In this document: piece after piece, positions 51,940 to 60,907 of the stretch
Layout of the letters: each line of letters starts with the position of its first letter
How positions within the stretch are numbered: position 1 is the first letter of the stretch
Source of the DNA: Myceligenerans indicum
Lineage (GTDB): Bacteria > Actinomycetota > Actinomycetes > Actinomycetales > Cellulomonadaceae
Reading direction: 5' to 3'
Assembly: GCF_016742955.1 (NCBI RefSeq)
Contig: NZ_JABBYC010000011.1
Span: 40,654 to 104,653 of the forward strand
DNA length: 64,000 nt
Program-made: the position numbers and the translations under genes
Notes under the pieces: generated by a model
Seen by the model: only the letters and a program-made list of their open reading frames with translations
What the model was told of the DNA's origin: nothing
Databases searched by the model: none

Positions 51940-52875
51940 ATGACCAGCGTCACCGACACCGTCGTCGCGGCCCGGACACCGGCGCCCCGCGCCGTGGGCC
52001 ACGCAAGCCGTCGCAAGAACCTGCATTCCCGGCGCCACTACTACTGGATCGTCGTCCCCGCCCTCGTCCTGTTCGCGGGGTTCCACACCGTACCCGTGCT
52101 CGTCGGGGTCTTCTACAGCTTCACCGACTACGCCGGCTACGGCACCTGGGACTTCGTGGGCCTGCGCAACTACGCCGGCCTGCTGGCCGACGACCGCGCC
52201 CTGCACGCCTACGGGTTCAGCTTCGGCTTCGCCGTCGCCGCCACGATCCTCACGAACGTCGTCTCCCTGGCCGTCGCGCTCGGGCTGAACGCCAGGATCG
52301 TCGCCCGCAACACGTTCCGCGGGGTCTTCTTCCTGCCCTACGTGCTGGCCGTCCTCGTGGTCGGGTACGTGTTCCAGTACCTGTTCGCCAACTCGCTGCC
52401 CCAGCTCCTGCCGTTCGTCCCGGCGGTGCGCGACAACCTGCTGTCCAGCCCGGAATGGGCGTGGGTGGCGATCGTGCTCTTCGCGGTCTGGCAGGCCTCC
52501 GCGTTCGCCGTCGTGATCTACCTCGCCGGGCTGCAGAGCATCCCCACCGAGCTGTACGAGGCGGCGTCCATCGACGGCGCCGGCGCGTGGCGCCAGTTCC
52601 GCTCCATCACGTTCCCACTGATCAGTGCGTTCTTCACGATCAACATGGTGCTGAGCCTGAAGAACTTCCTGCAGGTCTTCGACCACGTCGTCGCCCTGAC
52701 CGGAGGCGGGCCGGGCACGTCGACCGAGTCCATCACGATGCTCATCTACAAGGGCGGCTTCACCGGCGGGGAGTTCGCCTACCAGACCGCGAACGCCGTG
52801 GTCTTCGTCATCGTGATCACCGTCGTCTCGCTCGGGCAGTTCCGGGTCCTTCAGCGCAGAGAGGCCGACTTCTGA
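51940..52875 (+). CDS. Sugar ABC permease, MalF/UgpA type
   Basis: 311 aa from ATG 51940. Six membrane segments and the cytoplasmic EAA loop LYEAASIDGAGAWRQFRSIT. Forms the channel with the next permease (stop overlaps its ATG by one base). The ATPase is not encoded here; a shared MsiK-type ATPase elsewhere is usual in actinomycetes. Confidence 0.9.
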   Translation: MTSVTDTVVAARTPAPRAVGHASRRKNLHSRRHYYWIVVPALVLFAGFHTVPVLVGVFYSFTDYAGYGTWDFVGLRNYAGLLADDRALHAYGFSFGFAVAATILTNVVSLAVALGLNARIVARNTFRGVFFLPYVLAVLVVGYVFQYLFANSLPQLLPFVPAVRDNLLSSPEWAWVAIVLFAVWQASAFAVVIYLAGLQSIPTELYEAASIDGAGAWRQFRSITFPLISAFFTINMVLSLKNFLQVFDHVVALTGGGPGTSTESITMLIYKGGFTGGEFAYQTANAVVFVIVITVVSLGQFRVLQRREADF

Positions 52876-53762
52876 TGACCACCACACTCCTCGGCGCCCG
52901 CCCCGCGAGGACCCGCGCCGTCCGCGCCGTCCGCGGCGTCCGCGGCGTCCGCGGCGTCAACTGGTGGGCGACGGCGTTCATCGCCGTCTGCTCGCTGACC
53001 GTCCTGGTCCCGCTGTATCTCGCCGTCGTCGTCGCCCTCAAGACGCCCGACCAGCTCGGCGGCACCGGCTTCGAGTGGCCGACGTCGATCCGCTGGGCGA
53101 ACTTCGCCGACGCCTGGGAGCGGACGCAGTTCCCGCAGGCGCTGACGAACACCGCGCTGATCACCGTCGGCTCGGTCGTCCTGACGCTGCTGACCAGCTC
53201 GATCGTGTCCTGGGCGATCGCCCGCAACCTGGACCGGACGTTCTTCCGGGGTGCCTACTTCTACCTGCTGGCGGCCCTGTTCGTGCCGTTCCCGATCATC
53301 ATGCTCCCGCTCGTCAAGGAGACCGCCCTGCTGGGGCTGGACAACCAGGCCGGGCTGGTCGTGCTCTACACGATCTTCGGGCTGTCGCTCAACGTGTTCG
53401 TCTACACCGCGTTCATCCGCAGCATCCCGCTCGAGCTCGAGGAGGCCGCCCGCATCGACGGCGCCTCGACCTGGGCGGTGTTCTGGAAGGTGGTGTTCCC
53501 GCTGCTGGGACCCATGAACGCCACCGTCGGGATCCTGACCTGCGTGTGGGCGTGGAACGACTTCATCCTCCCCCTCGTCGTGCTCTCGGACCCGGCCGCC
53601 CGGACGATCCCGCTGGCCGAGTACGTGTTCCAGGGCCAGTACAACACCGACTACACGGTCGCCTTCGCCTCCTACCTCATGGCGATGGCACCCCTGCTCC
53701 TCGTCTATGTGATCGCGCAGCGCTGGGTCATCTCCGGCGTCGTCCGCGGCTCCGTCAAGTAG
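52875..53762 (+). CDS. Sugar ABC permease, MalG/UgpE type
   Basis: 295 aa from ATG 52875. Six helices and EAA loop LEEAARIDGASTWAVFWKVV. The N-terminus has a short VRG-VRG repeat from 9-bp tandem DNA (about 52917-52955). Pairs with the previous permease. Confidence 0.9.
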   Translation: MTTTLLGARPARTRAVRAVRGVRGVRGVNWWATAFIAVCSLTVLVPLYLAVVVALKTPDQLGGTGFEWPTSIRWANFADAWERTQFPQALTNTALITVGSVVLTLLTSSIVSWAIARNLDRTFFRGAYFYLLAALFVPFPIIMLPLVKETALLGLDNQAGLVVLYTIFGLSLNVFVYTAFIRSIPLELEEAARIDGASTWAVFWKVVFPLLGPMNATVGILTCVWAWNDFILPLVVLSDPAARTIPLAEYVFQGQYNTDYTVAFASYLMAMAPLLLVYVIAQRWVISGVVRGSVK

Positions 53763-53784
53763 AAGCCTTCAGAAAGGCCGCACC

Positions 53785-55434
53785 ATGCCCCTCACCCACG
53801 ACCCCGACTGGTGGCGCCAGGCCGTCGTCTACCAGGTGTACCCGCGCAGCTTCGCCGACTCCGACGGCGACGGCATCGGCGATCTCGCCGGCGTCACCTC
53901 GCGCGTGGACCATCTGCGCGACCTGGGTGTCGACGCCGTCTGGCTCAGCCCGTTCTACCCGTCGGCGCTCGCCGACGGCGGGTACGACGTCGACGACTAC
54001 CGCGACGTCGACCCTCGGCTCGGCACCCTGGCCGACTTCGACACGATGGTGGCCGCGCTCCACGAGGCCGGCATCCGCGTCGTGGTCGACATCGTGCCGA
54101 ACCACTCCTCGAACCGGCACGAGTGGTTCGCCGAGGCGCTGGCGTCCCCGAAGGGGTCACCGGCCCGGGACCGGTACGTGTTCCGGGACGGGCTCGGGCC
54201 GGACGGAGCCGAGCCGCCCAGCGACTGGGTGTCCATGTTCGGCGGCCCGGCGTGGGAACCGGTCGGCGACGGGCAGTGGTACCTGCACCTGTTCGCGCCG
54301 GAGCAGCCTGACTGGAACTGGTCGAACCCCGAGGTCCGGCAGGACTTCCTGACGACCCTGCGGTTCTGGGCGGACCGGGGCGTGGACGGGTTCCGGGTCG
54401 ACGTCGCGCACGCCCTGGCCAAGGACCTGTCGGCCGACCCGCTCCCGTCCCAGGCCGACCTGGTCCCGGTGGACGAGGTGCTCGACGGCTCCCATCCGTT
54501 GTGGGACCGTGACGAGCTGACCGAGATCTACGCCCGGTGGCGGGCCGTGTTCGACGAGTACGACCCGCCGCGCGTCGCGGTCGCCGAGGCGTGGGTGCAC
54601 CCCGCGCGCCGCCACCGGTACGCCGGCGCCGACAGCCTCGGGCAGGCGTTCAACTTCGACCTGCTGCGCGCCGACTTCGCGGCCGCCGACTTCCGCCGCA
54701 TCATCGACCACAACCTCGCCGCGACCGCGCGCACCGGCTCGTCCAACACCTGGGTGCTGTCCAACCACGACGTGGTGCGGCACCGCACGCGGTACGGGCT
54801 GCCCGACGACCACGGCCGCGGCGGCGCCACCGGCCGCGAGTGGCTGCTCAGCGGGGGAACCTCGCCGCGGGTGGACGACGAACAGGGTCTGCGGCGCGCC
54901 CGTGCGGCGGTGCTGTTCCTGCTCGCGCTCCCCGGCAGCGCCTATCTCTACCAGGGGGAGGAGCTCGGCCTGCCCGAGGTCGCGAGCATTCGGGACGAGG
55001 CCCGGCAGGACCCGACCTTCTACCGCAGCCCGGGGGTCGACGTCGGGCGGGACGGGTGCCGTGTCCCGATCCCTTGGCGGGCGGCAGCGCCCTCGGCGGG
55101 GTTCGGGCCGTCTGCGGCGAGCCACCTGCCGCAGCCGGACGGGTGGGCCGAGTTCGCGGTCGACCGGCAGGACGGCGTCGAAGGGTCGACGCTGGAGCTG
55201 TACCGGGAGGCCCTCGCGCTGCGGCACAAGCTGCAGGGTGCGGAGACGCTGGAGTGGACCGACGTCGGGGACCCGGACGTGCTCGCGTTCGAGCGCCCCG
55301 GCGGGTGGGGCGTGGTCGTCAACTTCTCCGGCCGCGAGGTGTCGTTGCCGGGCGGTGAGGTGCTGCTCGCCAGCGGTCCCTGCGACGGTGCGGTGCTGCC
55401 GCCGGAAACGGCGGTCTGGCTGCGGCGGCCGTAG
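53785..55434 (+). CDS. GH13 alpha-glucosidase
   Basis: 549 aa from ATG 53785. GH13 regions: DIVPNHSSNRHEWF (I), GFRVDVAHAL (II, nucleophile Asp), VAVAEAWVHP (III, Glu) and VLSNHDVVRHRTRYG (IV). QVYPRSFADSDGDGIGDL is that of oligo-1,6-glucosidase/alpha-glucosidase type enzymes. It would hydrolyse sucrose or alpha-glucosides released after GH36 action. Confidence 0.9.
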   Translation: MPLTHDPDWWRQAVVYQVYPRSFADSDGDGIGDLAGVTSRVDHLRDLGVDAVWLSPFYPSALADGGYDVDDYRDVDPRLGTLADFDTMVAALHEAGIRVVVDIVPNHSSNRHEWFAEALASPKGSPARDRYVFRDGLGPDGAEPPSDWVSMFGGPAWEPVGDGQWYLHLFAPEQPDWNWSNPEVRQDFLTTLRFWADRGVDGFRVDVAHALAKDLSADPLPSQADLVPVDEVLDGSHPLWDRDELTEIYARWRAVFDEYDPPRVAVAEAWVHPARRHRYAGADSLGQAFNFDLLRADFAAADFRRIIDHNLAATARTGSSNTWVLSNHDVVRHRTRYGLPDDHGRGGATGREWLLSGGTSPRVDDEQGLRRARAAVLFLLALPGSAYLYQGEELGLPEVASIRDEARQDPTFYRSPGVDVGRDGCRVPIPWRAAAPSAGFGPSAASHLPQPDGWAEFAVDRQDGVEGSTLELYREALALRHKLQGAETLEWTDVGDPDVLAFERPGGWGVVVNFSGREVSLPGGEVLLASGPCDGAVLPPETAVWLRRP

Positions 55435-55538
55435 CGGCCCCGTGGCGGCATCGCGGACCGCGGCGCAGGATGGAGCTGGGGCGGGCGCCGGAAGACGGGT
55501 GCCGCGAACGACGAGTGCCACGAACACGGGAGGCCGAC

Positions 55539-55901
55539 GTGGGTTCCAGGAAAGCAGCGACGCATGACAGCGGCGACACCGGCGGGAAGAAGCACCGCCG
55601 CGGCCGCCTGAGGAAGGTCGTCACGCTCGTGACGGTCGGCCTGACGGTGGCCGCGGTCGTCAAGGAGCTGCGCAAGCCCGAGGACGAGCGCACGTGGAAC
55701 GGCACGGTGGCCATGGTGGTTCCGTACGACTTCCGGTTCCCGACCATGGCGCGCATCCGTGAACGGGTCTGGAACCCCGAGTCCGACCACTTCCTCGGAC
55801 CGCGCGTGGTCGGGGTGGGCTGGACCGTCAACGTGGGGAAGGTCGTGGCGGTGGTCCGCGAGAAGCTCGCGGCCGAAGGGGAGGCGAACGGCGGCGCCTG
55901 A
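55539..55901 (+). CDS. DUF5808-type protein
   Basis: 120 aa from GTG 55539 with GGGAGG upstream. Lys/Arg-rich start, one hydrophobic stretch (VVTLVTVGLTVAAVV), then VVPYDFRFPTMARIRERVWNP and FLGPRVVGVGWTVNVGKVV, the DUF5808 pattern. Single-pass protein, function unknown. Confidence 0.75.
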   Translation: MGSRKAATHDSGDTGGKKHRRGRLRKVVTLVTVGLTVAAVVKELRKPEDERTWNGTVAMVVPYDFRFPTMARIRERVWNPESDHFLGPRVVGVGWTVNVGKVVAVVREKLAAEGEANGGA

Positions 55902-56223
55902 CGCGGTCCCGTCCGTCCGTGAAGGGAGTGCGTCGCCGCGCGGCTACTCGTCGTCGATCACGGGCGGGTGGGCCGCCAGGAGTTCCTCGGTGTCCCGGTC
56001 CAGGATCCCGGACCCGAGGTCGGCGAGCACGCCGCGCACGCGATCTCGCCGAACTTCGGCCAGGGCGCCTGGGAGGAGATGGCCCGGGACGAGATGAAGC
56101 AGCTGAAGGCGGCGCACCCCGCCCGTCGGGCCGGCCTCGATGCCGTCGACACGGCGGCGGAAACCGCCGTGGCACGCCGTTCGCGCACGCCGCCCGCCCG
56201 CTCCGGCGTCGTAGGGTCGGGGC
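55902..56223. other. Gap with a possible decayed ORF before the ECF gene
   Basis: 322 bp. A minus-strand frame ending at 55944 (VRGVLADLGSGILDRDTEELL) and a plus-strand frame (MARDEMKQLKAAHPARRAG) both look partly protein-like; I cannot choose and recognise neither. The ECF promoter must lie here. Confidence 0.35.
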
Positions 56224-57177
56224 ATGACGAGGGAGCCGCTGCGGCAGGACGAGCTGGAGCTCTTCGAAGGGCTTCGAGGCCGGCTGGAAGCCATCGCGTA
56301 CCGCCTGCTCGGCTCCGCCGCCGAGGCGGAGGACGTGGCTCAGGAGACCTTCCTGCGCTGGGAAGCCGCCGACCGTGCGCAGATCCGGGTGCCCGAGGCA
56401 TGGCTGACCCGCGTGCTGACGAACCTGTGCCTTACCCAGCTGGGGTCCGCCCGCGCCCGGCGGGAGGTCTACGTGGGCGAGTGGCTGCCGGAGCCCGTGC
56501 TCGACGGCGACCCGCTGCTCGGCCCCGCGGAGACCGCGGAGCAGCGGGACTCCGTCTCGACGGCGGTGCTCGTGCTCATGGAGCGCCTCACCCCGCACGA
56601 GCGGGCGGTCTACGTGCTGCGGGAGGCGTTCGCCGTCCCGCACGCGGAGATCGCCGAGATGCTCGGGCTCAGCGAGGCGGGCTGCCAGCAGATCCTGCAC
56701 CGCGCCAGGCGGCACCTGGCCACGGCCCGGGCCCGCGCCGACGTCGACCGCGCCGCCGCGCACCAGGTCGTCGAGGAGTTCCTGGCCGCCGCCACCAGTG
56801 GCCGGACCGAGCCGCTGGTCCGCCTGCTCACCCACGACGTGATGGGCGTGGGGGACGGCGGAGGGAAGTTCCCGGTGCGACCCAAGCCGTTCTTCGGCGC
56901 CGAGGCCGTCGCCCAGTTCCTGCGCGGCGTGTTCCGGCCCGCCGACGCGAAGCGGGCCCTGGTGGGCGGGAGCCCCGACCTGTACGCGTGGACGGCGAAC
57001 GGCGACCCCGCGCTCGTGGCCACCGTCGAGGGCCGACTGGTCGGGATCCTCACCCTGGGGACGACCGCCGAGGGGATCGCAGCCGTCTTCACCCACGCCA
57101 ACCCGGACAAGCTCGACCGCGCGGGCCGGCAGTGGGCGGCGTCGGAGCACGGGGAACCGCTGCTCCGCGGCTGGTGA
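56224..57177 (+). CDS. sigJ: ECF41-type sigma factor (SigJ-like) with SnoaL-like tail
   Basis: 317 aa from ATG 56224. Sigma-2 (YRLLGSAAEAEDVAQETFLRW), sigma-4 (LTPHERAVYVLREAFAVPHAEIAEML) and a 100-residue C-terminal SnoaL-like domain. WLPEPV in the linker, DGGGKFP and NPDKLD near the end are ECF41 hallmarks; that extension controls the sigma activity in place of an anti-sigma factor. The neighbour is an oxidoreductase, the usual kind of ECF41 target. Confidence 0.9.
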   Translation: MTREPLRQDELELFEGLRGRLEAIAYRLLGSAAEAEDVAQETFLRWEAADRAQIRVPEAWLTRVLTNLCLTQLGSARARREVYVGEWLPEPVLDGDPLLGPAETAEQRDSVSTAVLVLMERLTPHERAVYVLREAFAVPHAEIAEMLGLSEAGCQQILHRARRHLATARARADVDRAAAHQVVEEFLAAATSGRTEPLVRLLTHDVMGVGDGGGKFPVRPKPFFGAEAVAQFLRGVFRPADAKRALVGGSPDLYAWTANGDPALVATVEGRLVGILTLGTTAEGIAAVFTHANPDKLDRAGRQWAASEHGEPLLRGW

Positions 57178-57385
57178 GGACGGCGTCGCCGGGGTGATGG
57201 GGCCCCAAGGCGGCTCACGCGTGCCATGGCGGCCCGGGCCCTGCGGGCGGCCCGGGCGCCGGGCGCGGCCGACGATGCGGGCGGCACACGCGGTGTGACC
57301 GTCGTCATAGGCCCGAGGTGTCAGGGATCGTGCCGCCGTCCGGTTCAGGAGGCACCACCATCCACGACAGGAGCTGAGTGCACTC

Positions 57386-58585
57386 ATGAAGCACCACATC
57401 GTCATCCTCGGAGCCGGATATGCCGGAGCCGTCGCGGCCGGGCGACTCGCCCGCCGCCTGCACCCCGACGACGTCGACATCACCCTGGTCAACGCCGAGC
57501 CGGACTTCGTCGAACGGATCCGGATGCATCAGGTCGCCGCCGGCCAGGAGCTGCCCCGCCGGCCACTGCACGACATCCTCGCCGGCACGGGCGTCACCCT
57601 GCGCGTCGCGCGGGTGGCCGCCGTCGACGTCGACCGCGGCACCGTCTCCCTCACCGGGCCCGACGACCCGGCCACCGCCGACGAGCTGCGCTACGACACG
57701 CTCGTCTACGCCCTGGGCAGCTCCTGGGACGACGCCGGCGTGCCGGGCGTCGCCGCGCACGCCCACCACGTCGCGAGCCGCCCCGGTGCGCTACGCCTGC
57801 GCGAACGGCTCGCGTCGCTCGCGCCGGGAAGCCACGTGGTGGTGGCCGGAGGCGGGCTGACCGGCATCGAGGCCGTCACCGAGATCGCCGAGGCGCGCGA
57901 GGACCTCGACGTCGCCCTCGTCACGAGGGGCGAGCTCGGCGACTGGCTCTCCCCGAAGGGACGGCGCCACCTGCGCGAGTCCCTGGACCGCCTGGGAGTG
58001 ACGCTCCACGAGCACACCGATGTCGAGCGTGTCGGCGCGAGCGAGGTGGTGGCCGGCGACGTCGTGGTTCCCGCCGACGCCACCGTGTGGTGCGCGGGGT
58101 TCGGCGTGCAGCCGGTCGCCGCCGCCACGTCGCTGACCGTCTCGGAGCGTGGCCAGATCGTCGTGGACGAGACCATGCGGTCCGTCTCCCACCCCGACGT
58201 CTACGCCGTGGGTGACGCCGCGCTCGCGGACGGTCCGCGGGGCAACCCGCTGCGCATGTCCTGCGCGTCGGCCATTCCGATGGCCTGGCAGGCCGCGGAC
58301 TCCATCGCCGCGCGGCTGACCGGTGGAAAGCTCCCGAGCACGTCGCTGGCCTACATCCACCAGTGCATCAGCCTGGGTCGCCACGACGGCATCGTCCAGA
58401 TGGTCACGCCGGACGACCAGGCCAAGCCTGCCGCGCCGGGCGGGCGCCTGGCAGCCCGCCACAAGGAGCTGATCTGCCGGTACGTCGCCTGGGCGGTCAC
58501 CCACCCCCTGCCCTACCCGGTGCGCAGGCGCCACGTCACCGGTGGTTCCGTGCCCGCCGGGCACGTGACGGGCAGCGTGCGGTAG
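57386..58585 (+). CDS. FAD-dependent NADH dehydrogenase-like oxidoreductase
   Basis: 399 aa from ATG 57386. VILGAGYAGAVAAGRLARRL (FAD), VVVAGGGLTGIEAVTEIAE (NADH) and VYAVGDAAL; NDH-2-like. It follows the ECF41 gene by 208 bp, fitting the ECF41-oxidoreductase pairing. I looked for the reported ECF41 promoter (TGTCACA, 16-17 bases, CGTC) upstream and did not find a full match. Confidence 0.87.
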   Translation: MKHHIVILGAGYAGAVAAGRLARRLHPDDVDITLVNAEPDFVERIRMHQVAAGQELPRRPLHDILAGTGVTLRVARVAAVDVDRGTVSLTGPDDPATADELRYDTLVYALGSSWDDAGVPGVAAHAHHVASRPGALRLRERLASLAPGSHVVVAGGGLTGIEAVTEIAEAREDLDVALVTRGELGDWLSPKGRRHLRESLDRLGVTLHEHTDVERVGASEVVAGDVVVPADATVWCAGFGVQPVAAATSLTVSERGQIVVDETMRSVSHPDVYAVGDAALADGPRGNPLRMSCASAIPMAWQAADSIAARLTGGKLPSTSLAYIHQCISLGRHDGIVQMVTPDDQAKPAAPGGRLAARHKELICRYVAWAVTHPLPYPVRRRHVTGGSVPAGHVTGSVR

Positions 58586-58612
58586 GCCGCGTGCGCCGGG
58601 CCGCGCGCGGTG

Positions 58613-60061
58613 TCACGCCGCGCGCGGCCAGACGACCGTGAACCGGGCACCGCCGTCGGGGGAGTCGCCGACGGCGACCCGGCCGCCCCGGCGGCGCACC
58701 AGCTCCGCGACCAGGGCCAGGCCCAGCCCGGCGCCACCGGAGGAGCGGGCGCGGTCGTCCGCGACGCGGTAGAAGCGGTCGAAGACCCTTGCCCGGTGCT
58801 CCGGGGCGATGCCCGGGCCGTCGTCGTCCACCAGGACGCGCGCGCCACGCCGGTCGGCCAGCACCGACACCACCACTCGCGTGCGGGTGTACCGGCAGGC
58901 GTTGCGCAGCAGGTTGTCCAGGACCAGCTCGACCTCGGTGTGCGCGGCGGCCGCCCACGCCTCGCCCGCCAGGGAGCCCGTCACGATCGGAACCGGCTGG
59001 TCCCCGGCCCGCGCCACCGCGGCCCGCACCTCGCCCACCAGGTCCACGTCGCGGGCCGGCGGGAGTTCCCCGGCGTCCGAGCGCGCGAGTGCCAGCAGCC
59101 CGTCGAGCAGGGCGGAGAGCCGCTCGGCGTCGGCCAGGACGTCGGCGTGCACCTCCTGCGAGATTTGCGGGTCGGGGTTCGCCACCGCGACCTCCGACTG
59201 CACGCGGATCGACGCCACGGGGGAGCGTAGCTCGTGCGCCGCGTCGCCCGTGAAGCGGCGCAGCCGCTCGGCGGTCGCGTCCCGGTGGTCGAGCAGCAGG
59301 TTGAAGTCCTCGGCCAGTGCGCGCAGCTCCCGGGCCGCGGCGTCGGGCACCTCGATCCGCGAGCCGGGTCCGAGGCGGCGTACGGACTGCCGCATCCGGG
59401 CCACCGGCCGCAGCGCCGAGCCGACGGCGAACCAGATCGCCACGCCCGCCACGACGGTCCCGGCCAGGGCGACGACCAGCAGCCAGCGGCCGCCCGACGC
59501 CTCGGCGGCGGCCAGTCCCACGAGCCCCGTCCCGGCCACCACCAGCCGCTGGCTCCCGTCAGGAGCGGTGACGACGGTCCCGTGCCAGCGGACGGGCGGG
59601 CCGTCGCCTTCGCGCCCCGTGGCCGGCGGGCGGGTGGTGATGGGGGTGCTCGCCTTGAGCGTGCGGACCTGGTCACGCGTCAGGGCCGGCGCGCTGCCGG
59701 TGCCGTCCGCCGTGGTGTCGGCGGTGCCGCCCGCCGTGCCGCCCGCCGCGTCGTCCGCCGCGTCGTCCGCGCGGGCGCCGTCGGCCTCGCCCGGCCCGAC
59801 GGCGTGCCCCGCGGTGTCCAGGACGTAGATCTCCAGGCCGTCGGGCGTGGCCGGAGTCCGTCCGCCCACGACGTCGCGGGCCGCCTCCGTCAGCGCCGTG
59901 GCCAGTTCCGCGTCCACGGCGCGCGTCAGCAGCGGTCCGAGTCCCCGGCCGGCGGTCAGCGCGAGGCCCAGCAGGCACGCCAGACTGACCACCGTGGCGA
60001 GGACCGTGATCCGCAGGCGCAGCGACATGCCCGCCCAGCGACCGCCCGGCGACCCGGTCAC
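58613..60061 (-). CDS. Two-component sensor histidine kinase
   Basis: 482 aa from GTG 60061 (GTGA overlap with the regulator stop; ATG 60028 possible). Two TM helices bracket a periplasmic part that includes an Ala/Gly/Asp/Thr-rich low-complexity insert. HAMP, then phospho-His in TGDAAHELRSPVAS, N-box LDNLLRNACRYT, DDDGPGIAPEHR and GGAGLGLALVAEL. Partner of the OmpR-type regulator. Confidence 0.9.
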   Translation of the reverse strand: MTGSPGGRWAGMSLRLRITVLATVVSLACLLGLALTAGRGLGPLLTRAVDAELATALTEAARDVVGGRTPATPDGLEIYVLDTAGHAVGPGEADGARADDAADDAAGGTAGGTADTTADGTGSAPALTRDQVRTLKASTPITTRPPATGREGDGPPVRWHGTVVTAPDGSQRLVVAGTGLVGLAAAEASGGRWLLVVALAGTVVAGVAIWFAVGSALRPVARMRQSVRRLGPGSRIEVPDAAARELRALAEDFNLLLDHRDATAERLRRFTGDAAHELRSPVASIRVQSEVAVANPDPQISQEVHADVLADAERLSALLDGLLALARSDAGELPPARDVDLVGEVRAAVARAGDQPVPIVTGSLAGEAWAAAAHTEVELVLDNLLRNACRYTRTRVVVSVLADRRGARVLVDDDGPGIAPEHRARVFDRFYRVADDRARSSGGAGLGLALVAELVRRRGGRVAVGDSPDGGARFTVVWPRAA

Positions 60062-60744
60062 GCGCGCGGTTCCCCGAGCTGGTAGCCGTGCCCTCGCACG
60101 GTCCGCACCAGGGAACCGGCACCGGCGGCAGCCAGCTTGCGGCGCAGGTAGCCGATGTACACCTCCACGGCGTTCCTCGTCGCGGCCCGCTCGTCGCCCC
60201 ACGCCTCGTCCAGGAGCTCCTGCTTGGTGCGCACGGTCCCGGCGCGGACGGCCAGTGCCTCCAGCAGCGCGTACTCGCGTGGACTCAGCGGCACGTCCAC
60301 GTCGTCGTACCGCACCGTCCGGGTGCCGCGGTCGATGGCCAGGGAGCCGAGCTCGATCCGGCCGCGTGCCGTGCCCGCCGCCGCGCGGCGCAGCGTGGCA
60401 CGCAGCTGGGCGACCAGCACCACGAAGGAGAACGGCTTGACCACGTAGCCGTCGGCGCCGAGATCCAGCCCGTCCGCCTGGTCCACCTCGCCGTCCTTCG
60501 CGGACACGAGCAGCACGGGCGTCAGCACGCGTGCGGACCGCAGCTCCTGCAGCACGCGGTACCCGGACAGGCCGGGGATCATGATGTCCAGCAGGATCGC
60601 GTCGAACGAGCCGGTGCGCGCCAGCCGCAGCGCCGTCGGCCCGTCCGCGGCGACGGTGACGTCCATGCCCTCCGCGCGCAGCCCGCGGTCCAGCGCCTTG
60701 CGCATGCCGGGCTCGTCGTCGACCACGAGGATCTGCGGTCTCAT
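60058..60744 (-). CDS. OmpR-family response regulator
   Basis: 228 aa from ATG 60744 (the upstream extension is not coding-like; ATG 60756 also possible). Receiver: VVDDEPGMRKAL, phospho-Asp in ILLDIMIPGLSG, Lys in GYVVKPFS. C-terminal winged helix: PLSPREYALLEALAV and NAVEVYIGYLRRKL. Divergent from the LolA-like/ABC operon, which it probably controls through the direct repeats in between. Confidence 0.92.
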   Translation of the reverse strand: MRPQILVVDDEPGMRKALDRGLRAEGMDVTVAADGPTALRLARTGSFDAILLDIMIPGLSGYRVLQELRSARVLTPVLLVSAKDGEVDQADGLDLGADGYVVKPFSFVVLVAQLRATLRRAAAGTARGRIELGSLAIDRGTRTVRYDDVDVPLSPREYALLEALAVRAGTVRTKQELLDEAWGDERAATRNAVEVYIGYLRRKLAAAGAGSLVRTVRGHGYQLGEPRA

Positions 60745-60795
60745 ACCTGCCAGCATGCCGCACGCGGGAGGCCGACGGGGCACTCCGCGTGCCGC

Positions 60796-60842
60796 TCTCA
60801 GCGTGGTCTCAGGAGGGGGCGCCGGTCTCAGGAAGATCTCAG
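60796..60842. promoter_or_regulatory. Paired TCTCAG direct repeats, OmpR-type regulator site
   Basis: TCTCAG at 60796 and 60807, and again at 60826 and 60837, each pair with an 11-bp period, as for OmpR/PhoB-type dimers. They lie between the divergent regulator and the LolA-like gene. Confidence 0.7.
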
Positions 60843-60907
60843 CGGACACGGCGCATCGTGGAGGGTGTCAGGTGCAGGACACTGGTAGGAGAGCGAAGGA
60901 GCGTCAC

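Noticed and set aside
57178..57385. ECF41 promoter ahead of the FAD oxidoreductase
   Set aside because: A TGTCA and a CGTC are present but spaced about 11 bases apart from the extended -35, not the 16-17 expected.
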